Translations under genes and position numbers: made by a program
Notes under the pieces: generated by a model
What the model was told of the DNA's origin: nothing
Database searches by the model: none
What the model saw: the letters and a program-made list of their open reading frames with translations, nothing else
Shown: positions 24,471 through 36,929 of the stretch, one piece after another
Layout: every line of letters begins with the position of its first letter
Position numbering within the stretch: position 1 is the first letter of the stretch
Source: Gnetum montanum
Taxonomy: Eukaryota > Streptophyta > Gnetopsida > Gnetales > Gnetaceae
NCBI GenBank assembly: GCA_015680685.1
Contig: MNCI01010140.1
Span: 25,872 to 89,871, forward strand
Reading direction: 5' to 3'
DNA: 64,000 nt

Positions 24471-25054
24471 GATCTAGGAACCAAAGTGGAAGAAAATACT
24501 ATTAAAATTTATTATTATTACAATTATTATTTGAATAGATAAATCAAAACATGGAAGAGAAAGTAAAATACATAAAAAAAGAAAGTGATAAGTGAAATAG
24601 AGTAACAAAGGAAGTGAAATAGGGATCAGTTATTTCGTTTGAAGGCATCAACAACATCAGAAATTTCCTTTGAATAGGCTTCTCATTCCTCCTTTTTAGT
24701 GTCCTTTTTATCTAGTACTTCCTTACATCCTCCCAAACCATCACACAATTATTTGATGTACTTAGCAGCACTCTTTGCTACAGCCTGTGCCTCATCATTC
24801 TTTATAAGTTTGAGTTTCAATAAAGTTACCTAAAGAGATTGATGGGTCATGTCATCCTACCATTCTTTTTCCTTTCTCTCATGCATAAAAAAAGATTAAT
24901 ATTATGAATGAAAAGATCAAATGAAGTGAAAGAGAAGAAAGAAAAAGAAGAGAAAGAACTACTTATCCAAAGTCAATCATTCTCAACTTGAAGCATCCAT
25001 TCATGAGTTATCAAATAATGAGAAAGACGTGGCATTCTCTAATTCTCCTTAAAG
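24471..25054. other. AT-rich interval, nothing identified
   Basis: This could be decayed internal sequence of the element whose primer site is at 24452. No domain or clear repeat is visible. Confidence 0.4.
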
Positions 25055-25224
25055 TTATTCTACATTTTTGAAAAATTTTGGAACATACTTGGGAATTGGA
25101 TGAAAATAGGATGTAGCACCAACCTGCACTAGTTTATAATCTCCTTTGAAGTCAAAAGCTCTAGACTCCCTCATGTGGTACATCTCCTCACGAATGGAAT
25201 AGCATGTATTCCTTGAAATCTGTT
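25055..25224 (-). pseudogene. 3' part of an unknown ORF split by element NA
   Basis: The minus strand is open from the NA left end to a stop near 25054 and contains REEMYHMRESRAFDFKGDY and YFHPIPKYVPKFF. When NA is removed using a 5-bp duplication (CTGTT here, CCATT on the far side), the frame continues without a break into 58986-59034, giving about 72 codons from an ATG at 59034. I do not recognise the product. Confidence 0.5.
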
Positions 25225-26289
25225 TGTGAATCATTGAACTTATAAGTGGGAGGATGAATAAGTTATCCAAATTAAAATAATATGAGAAAAAACACACACA
25301 AATTTTAACATGATTCCCCATCTTAGATAGTCAACACTCAAAGGGTAGTTCTCAAGCACACCTCTAGACTTTGTTGCTCTCAAATGTTGTTTGATGGGTA
25401 TCACATCCTGTACAAGCTCTAAGATCCACTCTAGAGTGATTTGACATTATGAATCCACTCAACCCCACAAGTACTTGACAAGCTTAGAATGTAGTTTCGA
25501 GGATCCCACAACCTTTACAATATTGAGCTTTGCTCTAGAGTATTGTGGTGCTACACCAACACTCAATCCCGCAAGATCCCAACAAGCTCAAGCATGATGC
25601 CTTCCCAAAATAAGTACATCAACCCTATAAGGAAACAAGGGAGATTAATAGTTACAAGGGATGAATGCAACTTAGTTTGTAATCCTTGCACTCATAGGTA
25701 CATCACACTCTAAAATAAATAAAAGATAATACAATGAGAAGTAATAGTGATTACAATGATTGTCAAATGATTACATAATGATTGTACAAAAGCTTTCTCA
25801 TTTCCTAATAATAATGATATCTTCTTATAGCTACTATGTTTTCAAATCCATCCTGGAACTCATGCAATGACTAACTAGCAATCATTGAAGACATATTCTT
25901 TGTATTTAAGACATCTTTCAATATTTGGCCTCTAATAGGAAAGTAGTATTTATCTAGTGATAGATATCTTTCTATAACTGGCCTTCATTTTAGAAGATTT
26001 TTTTGTCTAGGGAAAGACATCTTTCCAAAACTGGCCTTCATTCTAAAAAAACATCTTTGTCTAGGAAAAGAAGTCTTTGTCTGATGAAAGGCATCTACTG
26101 TTTCTTGGATATGTCTTCTTCAACCTTCCTTTGCATTTAAATTCTTCATTCCTTATCCATGTTCTTAATCTTCCACAAACCTTCTTGTCTCAATCCAATT
26201 TTGTCCTACAAACACAATAAGCACACAATCACACAAGCAACCTAGTTTTCCATTTTTTCTTAACATTTTGACATACCAAAAGGTCCACA
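25225..26289 (-). repeat. NA 3' LTR
   Basis: It begins TGTGGACCTTTTGGTATGTC on the minus strand (26289) and ends ...GTTCAATGATTCACA (25225). It pairs with 57914-58980 in ends and length (1065 and 1067 bp). Positions ~25880-26110 hold a short tandem array of units with AAAGACATCTTTCC and CTGGCCTTCATT. Confidence 0.88.
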
Positions 26290-26308
26290 ATCTCCCTTTT
26301 TTTGGTAA
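26290..26308 (-). other. Polypurine tract of NA
   Basis: Minus strand CAAAAAAAGGGAGAT directly precedes the LTR start TGTGGACC. This shows that 25225-26289 is the 3' LTR. Confidence 0.75.
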
Positions 26309-27481
26309 TGTCAAAAACTTAAGAAAATGGGTTAGTCTTGTCCCAATACATAATAACACATAAGCTACTTCTCCTCCTTTTTGGACATAACCAAAAAGGA
26401 TAAAGCATATAAATAAAGTGCATATAAATAGACCAATAAAATTGTTAAGACATATAAATTCCTATGACATTCAAGAATTAGCATAAGTGTGGAGGCTTAA
26501 TAGTATGTGCAATGATGTAAATGAAAAAATAAAAAGCAAAGGTATATCACACAGAGATAACAAAGGAAAACACCATCTATCTATAACTCATCCACAAACT
26601 GTTACATACCAAACTATCTATAATCACATCAAACTATAACTATTCACAACTATCATATCACATCAATCAAATATGTGCAAAATCCCAAACTCACATATGT
26701 GAGAATCAAAAAATATCTTCTTCTTTTTGGGTGTCAACAAAAGGAGAGAGAAAACAAGCACCTGAGGTCTCAATCACTAACTGCAATCACATCCTTAGAC
26801 TCTAAACCCTCTGTTGCTTTGGATGGATGATAAGTATCCTTCTCATTGTCATCACCACTAGTGCTAGAATGACTTGATCTCTATGTATTCTTATCAGAGG
26901 ACTCAACTTGCTACATGGGATCATGCCTAGGATAAAGCTTCACTCAAAACTGAGATGAAACTACTGGAGCTAATGGAGCTAGAGGCTACTAGACTAGTAT
27001 CCATTGGAACATGGTCCCAAAGATTCTCTTCATAGCTTGTTGATTAAGCTTGTTGCCTTTGGCTCTAAATATAACTCCATCCCCAAGTAATATGTGCATG
27101 AGGATCTAGCTACTGAAGAATGCTTTGATGGGTTAGGAACATCCTCCTCATTATCAAAAATAGGAGGAGAAGTAACCTTTTTAAATAATTTTTCATAAAA
27201 TGGAGGTGGAATCCCAAATGCATTCAAACTCTTACGTAAGTAAGAGAGGTTGCTCCCAAGCTTTCCAACAACTCATGAAAATGGTTGGAGAAGCTCCTTT
27301 AGTGATGAACTAATCTAAGCATTGGTTGATTTTGATCCTCTTAACTGTGAAGATGCTTCTTTATATTATTTCTAAGGTCTAAAGCTAGGTCCTAATTCTA
27401 CTACATGGGAAGTACTCCTCTTCTCAACATACTCATTAGGTCTTCTCTTACCTTTGGCAAAGGCAACTTTAGAACTAGTAC
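26309..27481 (-). other. NA internal region between the 3' ORF and the LTR
   Basis: This is decayed sequence with one open piece (27030-27227, PPPFYEKLFKKVTSPP) that may be the C-terminal tail of the 3' ORF. Nothing here resembles copia RT or RNase H, which would normally occupy this place. Confidence 0.45.
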
Positions 27482-27487
27482 ACCCTT

Positions 27488-28134
27488 CTAGAGAATTAAT
27501 AGGCTAATGAGGTAGGGATGTCCAAGGATTCTCTCCTTGGCATAGAGGCTCAAAATGTCTCTATAGAGTGTATGCCCTAAATCCAATGGTGGTAGCAAAT
27601 AACTATAGCTATCTCCTTTCACCATGATGTTATACAAAATAATAAGAGATAAGGTGGAGGTATCAAGAGTCATCTTGATTCTCTCAATATGGCCCCTATT
27701 AGAAGACATGCCTCTACCAAACAATACATCATAGAATTCATTGTGTCCTATGGGCATTATATAATTTGTGTAAAAATCATGCATGGTATCGATGACATCA
27801 AGATTAGAAATACCTAGAATTGCATTCAAAACATGGGGATAGATCTCAACAATAATTCCCCCAACCATTGATGTGAATGATCCAATAATAGCATCAGAAA
27901 CAATGATATTACAATAAAACTCAATAATTAACACCTTAGGAACTAAAAAAGTCATGCTAATGAAAGTATTCTAGTTCAAAATCTTCAAATAATATAGCAT
28001 GGCTTGTTGTCTATGAGTTGGAAAAGTAAAAGAACATTTATAATTAATGCTAGTGATTTGAGTTACCTCAAACCTGTATTGTGCGTTCATGCTATGAAAC
28101 TAGGGGGTGTAAGAGGGTGGTCCATTGCAAGAAT
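27488..28134 (-). pseudogene. NA 3' ORF: 'putative plant transposon protein' type domain
   Basis: The minus strand is readable from the B junction (28134) to 27488; the last 155 codons (from 27955) are fully open. Motifs: PKVLIIEFYCN, VGGIIVEIYPHVLNAILGI and YNIMVKGDSYSYLLPPL. The pattern (E-F-Y-x-N, then a hydrophobic G-x-x-V/I strand, then L-N-x-x-L-G-I) is that of the domain annotated in plant proteomes as 'putative plant transposon protein', often in Athila-type elements. A similar domain occurs in element C (43802-44569). Its function is unknown. Upstream of B (56749-56830) a short ATG-led stretch with RMPPKKCSKGCS may be the N-terminus, cut off by B's insertion. Confidence 0.5.
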
Positions 28135-29646
28135 TGTTGCAACTAAAAATCTTAGTCACTGGAAAAACCAAAGATCCTTAGTGTAGAAGTTCCTCAACCC
28201 ACAAATCCCCAAGGTCTCCATGCAAAAAATGAAATTCAAGATGTCTTGGTTGCTATGGTAAATCAACTATGGACTTATGGAATGCAAAGCATGGTAGTAA
28301 ATTGAAATAGAATGTAAAACTCATAGTAGATCTAAAATGATGCGTAGATAATAAACAAATATGTTTTATAAACAAAACCTAAAACTTAAAAATTTATTGA
28401 GAAAGAATAAATTGTAAGTTAGAGTAATGTGTACAAATTGTACCTAGATGAGTAGAAAGAATGTTCACTTATGCAAGAGTTCCAAATCCTTTGAAGGTGA
28501 TGTGATCTGCTCCAAGATCCAAATGCTATGCAACTCCTGATGCTATCGAACCTCCTCTACTACAACCTCAAATCTACAAGTTGGATCACTATTGCAAGGT
28601 GAGAAAAGTGTAAAATTTGGCTACAAGATTGCCACACACTGAGGATTGGGAGCCCAAAAAATGCAAATTTAACACCAAAAGTTCACAAGTCTCAAAGCTA
28701 TAATCCTTTCACATTGGGGTTCAAGAGAATGTAAGTATGGGAACTTGCAAAAACTCTTAAGTGCCTAAGAATTCCGCAAGTGTGGAATTAGTTCTTGAAA
28801 AATTACTTAACTATCTAAAAAATTATGGAACTACCAAAGTGTTTATTTGTCAGAATTTGCTAAACATTATGAACCTATAAATGGTGTTGGAGGGTGGTTT
28901 TTATAGGTTCCTTGGGCCATGAATGGGGCTACCAAATGGCTATGATTTGGCTACACATTGGCTATGATTTGGCTAAAAATTGGTTGCAAATTATCTACAA
29001 AATTGGCTATAACTTGGTTTAAGTGAGATAGGTGCCCAACTTTAGGGGGTTACTATACATAGTAAGTGCTTCCCCATGGTCATTTTTTTTACTATAAATA
29101 GTAACCAAGGCATACCTTACATGCTAGAGATGAATCTTTCACATTGAGCTCTCCACCATGCTTGCTAAAATGCTTGGTCAACATTGAATTACATGAACTA
29201 TTGAAATATGGCTATTATGGCTTCCATGTTGAGGGATACAATTTTCAATGCTCTGAGTGAAGACTCCATGTTGGTGGACACTTCCACATTGAGGGGGCAA
29301 GGTTTACAGGCTATGCATGTGGTCTTCACACTGAAGTGGGAAGGTTTCCAAACCCCCCCACCCCCNNNNNNNNNNNNNNNNNNNNNNNNNNNNNNNNNNN
29401 NNNNNNNNNNNNNNNNNNNNNAGAAAGCCCAAACATAAATACTAGATGACCTTTTTTTCATTTGAGGAATGAGGCTTTGACCACTTATGAGGTATTTCTC
29501 AACCCCAAAAGTATAAAGTATGTGAAATTTCCCATTGTGGGTTACAATATTCATATTTATAATGAAGTTTTTGCTTGGGTTTCATAGGGTGAAAGCAACA
29601 TGATGAAGATCGGCAATAACATGCACATTTTTGTTGTGTTTTAACA
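28135..29646 (-). repeat. B 3' LTR (contains an N gap)
   Basis: The minus strand starts TGTTAAAACACAACAAAAATG (first 20 bases at 29646 downward) and ends GTTGCAACA at 28135. TATA-like CCTATAAAAA (minus) lies at 28899-28908. It matches the 5' LTR along its whole length. It holds repeated GGCTATGATTTGGCTA words near 28940-28990. Confidence 0.85.
29366..29421. other. Assembly gap (56 N)
   Basis: A run of N follows a poly-C tract. In the B 5' LTR the corresponding stretch between AAACCCCCAT (~56391) and AGCCCAAAT (~56531) is about 135 bp, so the true gap is probably longer than 56 bp. Confidence 0.95.
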
Positions 29647-29789
29647 ACCCATTTTTGTTGATGCTTGGAGGATTAACTTAAGGGACATTGACAAAGAATA
29701 CAAAATAACAATTCATATTATAATGCTACAATTCATACAAGTCACATGAGAATCAAGGTATCTAGGTCATCAAAGTTGCTAATTTAAGT

Positions 29790-29860
29790 TTGTGGTAGGC
29801 CATGGTACTAGTTTAAGGCCTTGGTAGTCTGTGTTGCTAGTTTAAGACCATAGAAAACCA
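29790..29860 (-). repeat. Module-border repeats of B, integrase/LTR border
   Basis: Units GGCCATGGTACTAGTTTAAG and TGTTGCTAGTTTAAGACC (plus-strand reading) occupy the same place as block 3 of A. Confidence 0.6.
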
Positions 29861-29899
29861 TTGAAAGCTAGCTCTCTTGTCAATTATTAATGGATACAT

Positions 29900-31000
29900 G
29901 TAGTATGGTTTTAGATAGGAATTATTGACCAAATTATTGAAATAATTCCCATCCATGTTGGCTATTCTGAATGTTCCATTTCCATAGGCTCTTGTAACAA
30001 GGAAGGGTCCCTCCTAGTTGGTTGAGGATTTTTCTGCATGCTCATGAACGGTTTTGAGGACTAGGTTTTCTTCCTTACTTTTACACATGATCAATTCATG
30101 ATGATGCTACTACTTTTTCCTCTCTTGATAGTGCTCAATGTGAGCAAGTGCTTGCATACACTACTCCTCCATTGAATCCAAGGTTATCACTCACTTCTTA
30201 TTCTACTCATCATTGATGAAGTTGGTTAAGGTTACTTGTAGTGATGGCACCTGCAATTCAAGAGGTAAAACAACTTCAAAACCATAAATAAGGCTATAAG
30301 GGGTCATGTTAGTTGTCATGTGATAGGTTATTTTGTATGCCCATAGCACTTGGAAAAGCCACTCATGCCACTTATGCTTGCTACTATTGGGCTACTATAA
30401 GGGGTCACAATGATTCTTGCTTCTACTTGCCCATTGTCTTAAGGGTAGTAAGATGATGAGAAAGAATGCTTAATGCCTAGGTTGTGATAGAAATCCTTGG
30501 TTTCTTGGCTACTAAATTAGGGTCCATTGTTTGTAACTATGGTTATCGATATGCCAAAATGAGACACAATGTTATCTAGGATAAATTTGCAAACTTGTTT
30601 AGATATTGTCTTCCTTAGGGGAATAGCCTCAACCTACTTGATAAAATATTTGGTTGCAGTAATGATGAAGCTATGTCATTTGGAAGACTTAGGTGTTATA
30701 GGTATAATGATATCCAACCCCCATCATTAAAATAGCCATGTTATCTAGGTTGTATGCAACTTAGTTTGGTGGTACATGTATAAGATTACTATATCACTGG
30801 CATGTGCCACATCGCTTGAGCTTTTACAAGTAGTCATTTTCAAAATGGGACCAATAGTAGCCTAACCATCTAATCTTACTAGTCATGGCTCTTGCTCCTA
30901 TATGTCCTCCACAAACACCCTCGTGAACCTCTTCTATGACTATTCTAGCTTTAGTTTTACCTAATCATTTTATGAGTATTCCATCATAGGATTGTTGACA
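29900..31000 (-). pseudogene. B integrase
   Basis: The minus strand reads EGVCGGHIGARAMTSKIRW, GYYWSHFEN and KRCGTCQ (HHCC zinc-binding part, 30960-30780). The core follows: LDIIIPITPK with the first Asp (~30710), ATKYFIK, VEAIPLRKT, then TIVTNNGP at the second acidic motif (Asp replaced by Asn), and DNGQVEARI retaining the Glu motif (~30430). Stops replace Trp and Gln codons at several places. This is better preserved than the A copy. Confidence 0.85.
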
Positions 31001-31179
31001 TAATGTATTATCTATGATCACATACTACTTTGATCTCTTATGTCTGGCATCCTTTTTAGTATTCATGCCTTGTGAGGATTCACCATGAATAAGGTCAAAT
31101 TTGATACCACTCCTTGGGAGGATCACTATGAATGACAACTACAAAGGTATCCTCAATGTTTTGTGTGTTGGAAGTAGCA

Positions 31180-32040
31180 CAATCCACAGTTAAGGTTGTC
31201 AACTTGCTAAATACATCTAGCATCACACTAAGGGCTCAGCTATGGAAATACTTGTAAATTGTTGTAATAACTACTTTTCTAGCTCACAATATGGTTATAA
31301 GTGCTTAGATTTACATGCATAGACTTCGACAACCTAGTTAACCATGAGTTATGAATCACCTTTGATCATTAAACATCTAATTCCTAGGTTACAAGCTACC
31401 ATCATCTCTTTGATCAAATTAGCATAATCCACTATGTTGTTGGTACATGGGAACTTAAAACAACAAGCAAAGGATTGGATCTCACTATATGGGAATGTTA
31501 TGATGGCAGTGGCACTCATCCCATGGGCAATTGAAGCTCAATTAAAGTGCATGACCACCTCATAATCCTCGGGTACTTGGCTAAATCCATTACTATAATC
31601 ATCAAAAAATTTAGAATCTATGGCTACTTGGTCATCAATGGGTGAAACTATGAGTTGTACAACTATAGGTTGACTTTTTTTTGAGGATTGAAAGACATAA
31701 TGGAGATCAAACTCTGTAGTTATGGCTTTCCATTAGGCTATACAGCTACTTTCATAGATGTTGGTTGTTATGGCTATGAGTATGTTGTCCTTGCAAATCA
31801 TATTGAATTGGCTTCTAAATATGTAGTTTTTCTACTTCTTGAATGAGAATACTAGTGCTAGACAATACTTCTCCACCTCAGTGTATCAGGTCTCATAGGA
31901 AAAAAATGCATGGCTAAGGTAGTATATGGACATATCTACTCCATCACCACATTTCTGACAAAGTAGAGAGGAAATGGATGCATCAGAGGTGGTATGATAA
32001 ATGTAAAATGGTTTACCCTCTTACATAGAATATCCTGTTA
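31180..32040 (-). pseudogene. B RNase H plus second RNase H
   Basis: First domain: KPFYIYHTTSDASISSLL, SIYYLSHAFFSYET, then YCLALVFSFKK (32010-31800). Second domain: EVVMHFN-ASIAHG, FKFPCTNNIVDYANLI and IKGDSXLMVN (31570-31350), where the GDS motif keeps its Asp but the first Asp motif reads FN. The double RNase H supports Tat clade membership. Broken by stops. Confidence 0.8.
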
Positions 32041-33320
32041 ATAGTTGTGTTAATTCTCGCTTAATGTTTTCAAAGGCCTCCTGGCATTGAGCCATCCACT
32101 CATAGTGAACTACTTTCTTAAGCAAGTGTTGCATGGGTTGTAACTTATTTGTAAGCCTAGTGATAAGCCTATAAATAAACTCTAATTTTCCTTGTAATCC
32201 TTGAATCTCTTTAAGGTTGGTAGGAACCACGAATTTGTATATGGCCTTAACCTTATCAGGAGTGATGCATATCCCTACTTCAGAGACTACAAATCCAAGC
32301 ATCTTGCTAGTCTTTATACCAAATACATACTTCTTAGGATTAAGCCTAAGCTTGGATTTGAGGCATCATTTAAGCACAAAATCTAGGTCATTAGCATGAT
32401 TATTGACTATCTTGGACTTCACAACTATGTCATCTACATAATAATTAAGCAAAGCTAGTATGTAATCACTAAAGATATAGGTCATGGCTCTTTGGTATGT
32501 TTCTCCAGCATTCTTAAGGCCAAATAACATTGTACTATAGCAAAAGATACTTCATGGGGTCATAAAGGTCATGCTAAGTTGGTGCTCTAGGTTGATCCTA
32601 ATTTGGTTATACCCAAAGAATTGATCCATAAAGGAAAACAAGGCATGTCTAGTTGCAGTACTGATACCTTGATCAATACTAGGCAAAAGGAAGTCATCCT
32701 TGATAGTTGCTTTATTTAGATCTCAAAAATCAATGTAAATATAGATACTTCCATTTTTCTTAGGGACTACCACTATGTTGGATGCCCATTCTATGTAATT
32801 CATGGACCTAAGGAAACATGCTTGGTAGAGCTTAGAGATCTCATCACAAACTACCAAGGCCAAATCTAGTATAATCATGTGCACTTTTTGCTTAACTGGT
32901 CTAATGCTAGAGTCTAGTATGATTTTGTAAGTCTAGGACTAGCATATCTTCATATGAATAAGCAAATGCCTTAGTATTTCTTTGTAAGACCTTGGTAATC
33001 TCTTGAGAACATTGAGGCTCAAGTGAGGAACTTAATTTAAGGGTTTTCTCCTTACCACTATGTGTTGTGATAGGAACCTCAACTAGAGGATCTTCAATTA
33101 TGTCTCTTACTTCTATGCCAATGGTTTTGCCTAGGTTTTCAAGCCATTCTAGATGTTTCTCTATTGAGGCTATGTGGTCTACAAGACTCTCAGGCTCACG
33201 ATCTAGGTAATCAAGATCAATACACCATTCAACATCACTATGAGGTCCATGTAGGCATAAAGACAAACTCATTTCCTCCCAAGTACTAATGCTTTGATCC
33301 TTCATGTCAACCAAAAGCAT
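32041..33320 (-). pseudogene. B reverse transcriptase with N-terminal linker
   Basis: An open stretch 33320-32907 carries the linker before RT, with KTLKLSSSLEPQCSQEI and KAFAYSYEDM; the SYEDM motif is highly typical of Tat pol. RT follows: NYIEWASNIVVVPKKNG, DLNKATIKDDF, SFMDQFFGYNQ with catalytic Asp, YVDDIVVKSK with the intact YVDD box at 32429-32440, then KMLGFVVSEVG and QGLQGKLEF. Active-site residues are intact, but stops remain between the pieces. Confidence 0.88.
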
Positions 33321-33544
33321 ATTAGGTGGTACCTAGCTAAAATTAAATAAATAATACTAAAAATTCTATAAAATTATGCAAACACATGCAAATCTAATGT
33401 AATCAAGGCCATCCAAGGTCATCAATGAGGTATGGACAATTTGACAAAGTGCAATAAAGGTCAAAAAAGGTCAAGTAAAGGTCAAACTAGGAAAAATATA
33501 TGAAATAAGGCTACAAATGGTCAATTTAGGCCACAATTTTTTCA

Positions 33545-33880
33545 TTTTTAGGCCTTAGCAGGGCATGATGCTAGTTTAGAGTCTTGGTGAAATATGATGC
33601 CAAATTAATGGTCATATGGTGTCAAATGGTGGTGAGGGAAGGTCAAAAACCACTATTTAATACCATTTAAAGGCCAAGAAAAAGGCAAATAAAGAATACA
33701 TAATGTTGTATAAAGGCCATAGAAGGTCAACAAGATTAACAAGGCAACACAAGTCTAAAAAAAAGCCAAAACATTATGTAATAAGTAAAAAAATCAAGTA
33801 AAACAAGCTATATATGGTAAAATTTTTATAATATAGGTAAAAAATGGTTATATTTTACTAGTTTTTAGGCCTTAGCAGGC
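33545..33880 (-). repeat. Module-border repeats of B, RT/hairpin-block border
   Basis: Units GGCCTTAGCAGGGCATGATG with CTAGTTTAGAG, ATGCCAAATTAATGG, and GGCCTTAGCAGGCCATTG at 33862. Equivalent to block 2 of A. Confidence 0.6.
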
Positions 33881-33889
33881 CATTGTTTG

Positions 33890-36880
33890 AGGATACAAGG
33901 CTACTAGATGAGTTCAACCATTAATATGGGTTGTTTCTGGGTTGTTTAGACCCAAAAATCAAGTGTTTCGAGGCTTCCACGCCAGGCTCAATCTGGAAAC
34001 AGGGATCCTCAACATGGAAAATAAGGAGAATAGGTTTTGGGATGCTTAAAGGTCCAAAATTAAGGCTTTAGGACCTTCCCAAGGCAACGCATGATCAGAT
34101 CCACCAAAATTGGGCATTCTGGATGTCTGTAAAGGCCAAAATGTAGGTTCTAGAGTCTTTCCCTTGTGCCCCCACCCACAAATTTTTTCCACACTATCTA
34201 GCATCAAAGAAAGGGTCATTCATGTGGAAAACCAAAATTCAAGCCAAATGGAGTCAAACAAGTAGTCGGGACCTAGGTTTGAAGGTTTTGCATTGTCTAG
34301 CTTCATTTTGAGGGAGTTTGAGTTGATTTTGAGTGTCAAAACATGTCTAAATGGCTTCCACATATTTTTCACACTAATCATAGTATCCTTAGTATGGATG
34401 AATAGGGGGAAACTTGTTTTATGAATTCAAAGTGATTTATGGGCACTTTGACTAGGTTTCTAGGCTCCTAGGGCTATAGACTTCAATGATGCAAGTTTCT
34501 AGCTAATTTTTGGCATGTTTGAAATTTTTTTAAGCATACTTAAGGTCTTACCCATTTTTTTCATGCTAGGGGAGCTACCCCAATGTAGAAGAATTGGGAA
34601 AATTGGTTTTGAAGGTTGGAATGAAGTAAGACAAGAAAAATCTTAATGCTATGTGATCTTGGGATTTTCTAGCATAGATCTTTGGCTTTTGAGAGTGTCA
34701 TCTTGCCACAAAAATTGGAAAAGTAGCTTTTTCCCATTTTTTCCATGCTAGGAAAGTTACTCCAACATGTAAGAAGTAGGAATCCTAGATCTAGGCTAAT
34801 TTAGATCATAATCGACCGTGAATGCCACCTTTTAGAGTTACTAGGGCTAAGGGCTATGGATCCATGTCAAAATTTAGTAGTTTTGAGCATCCTAAGTGGT
34901 TTTTTATCTTACCCTCATTTTTCCATGCTATGGAACAAGATATTAGTGTAGAAAACTAGGGGAACCACTTTTTGGCCACATGGGATAGATGTTGTGAAGT
35001 TTAAGAACTCCAATAATTACTACCAATGTTGTAGAGTGTATGAAAGGTCATTTAATATCATTCTAACATGTTTAGGAGCCTCAAAAAAGTTCCTTCTTAA
35101 CTTTCCACATTAAGGATACTATCCTTAGCATGAAAAAATGGATCCCCATCATGGAAGAATCATGCATCTCAAATCTAGGGTAATTTCAACCTTAATCAAC
35201 TACGCATGTTAGCCTCTAGGGCTACCAAGGTTGAGGACTAGGGATGCATGATAAGTTTTGGTAATTTTGGATATTTCTAAGAATTTTTTGGGATTTCCCC
35301 AGTTTTCAAAATTGAGACTAGGATTCCTAGTGTGGAAAACTAGGGTAAATAATTTTTTTACCTTTTGAGATTAGTTTCTTAAAGTTCGAAGGATCCATAG
35401 GATGTCAACAAGGTCCTAGAGTGTATGCAAGTTCAGTTATGTTCTTTTGAGGTATTTATGAATTCCAAATAAGTATCCTCCATCTATTTCCATGTTTAAA
35501 AGAATGGATAGAAAAATCCCTAGTAGGGAAACACCATAAAACATAGATCTGGTCTATTTTTAACTTCAATCAATCATGCATGTATGCTTCTAAGGCTTCA
35601 AGGGTCGAAGACTAGGTTTTGGAGTCAAAACTAGTCAGTTTGTAGGTTTTCCAAATGATTATTGAGCTTCCTTCTCTTTTTCCATGTTGGGGATAGTATG
35701 CCTAGTGTGGAAAACTAGGAAAAATAGCTCTTTTCCTTTTTGCATCATTCTTGATCATGCATGTAGTTCTCTAAGGTTGCTAATGATGATTATCCATGCT
35801 TAGTGTCAAATTTTCATTCTTTTGAAGGTTGATGAGTGGTTTTTGATGTTTCCCCCCTTTTTTAATCTTGGGACTTCCATGATTAGCATGAAAAATTGGG
35901 GAGAAATCATTTTGACCCTTTTTTATCACTTTTAGTCATGCATGTAGGCTTTTATGATTCCTAATATCAACTGCTAACATTTGATGTTGAAATTTGGTTG
36001 TTCCATGCATCATTAGGCAATTTTTGAGCTTTCCCATTTTTCCAATCAAGGGTTTCCATGCTTACCATGGAAAATTGGGAAAGGGAATTTTTATCTTTTT
36101 ATGATCTATCTCGTTATGCATGACTATCCATAGGATAACTAGTGTTGGCCATCAGTGCCTAAGTATAAGATCTAGTCCTTTTGAAGGCTATGAGGGGGTT
36201 TTCAAACTTTCCACCTTTCATCCAAACTAAGGGTGGGAGGATCAACATGGAAGTGATCTTCCTCAGTCAAGATAGTTACATCTAGGACAAATTGATAATT
36301 GATCAACCACGCATGTCAACCTCCAAGGTTGCCATTGTCAATGATTGATGATGGGTGTTAAGACTCGATATTTTGGAGCCTTGTAAGTGTCTCATGTAAT
36401 CTCCCCCCTTACCTCCACATTCGGCATGATGGCCTCAACATGGATGAGACAAATATGACAATTTTGTACCATATTTGACCACTTTTGAAGCTTTCAGAAG
36501 CTTTAGAGGATTCCGACAAGGTCTAAAGATCACCAAGCTTTGAAAAATGGCTACTTGATAGTAAATTTAGGTCATTTTTGGGTTCCCCCCATCCATCCAT
36601 GATAAGGGTGATAGGTTCAACATGGAAGAAGCCTCCTCTAGTGTGGAAAACATCAAATCCCAAATTTCAACCATTTTTGACTAGTTTTGACAAGGTTTGA
36701 TGGGGTTCCAAGTCTGCCAAAGATGCTTGGAGGGGTTCTAGGTCTCGTGGGCCCATCTGAGGGGGTCAAACCTGGGCTAGATGGATGCTGGGGGGTACGA
36801 GTGATATTACCCCATTTCTTCCATGCTAGGTATGGTATTCTCAACATGGATGCATGGGAGTTAAGGTTTAAAGTATCAAA
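33890..36880. repeat. Hairpin-bearing ~200-bp repeat array of B
   Basis: Diverged units contain inverted repeats. The clearest has 15-nt arms at 36030-36044 (TTTCCCATTTTTCCA) and 36068-36082 (TGGAAAATTGGGAAA) with one mismatch and a 23-nt loop. Other examples start near 34365, 34550, 34730, 34910, 35290, 35680 and 35855. Each unit also has a CATGCATG-like word and a TTAGGGCTACTAGG-like word. This is homologous to 9770-13130 in A. I see no coding sequence. Confidence 0.65.
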
Positions 36881-36929
36881 TTAGAAAAAAGCTCAGTGAT
36901 TATGCCATTTTTGATCAAGACAAAAGGTA

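Noticed and set aside
29198-29554. 118-codon - strand ORF containing X residues
   Set aside because: It spans the N gap inside the B 3' LTR and is non-coding LTR sequence.
36653-36884. ORFs on both strands (64 and 65 codons)
   Set aside because: They fall in the hairpin array, overlap each other, and have no match in the A copy.
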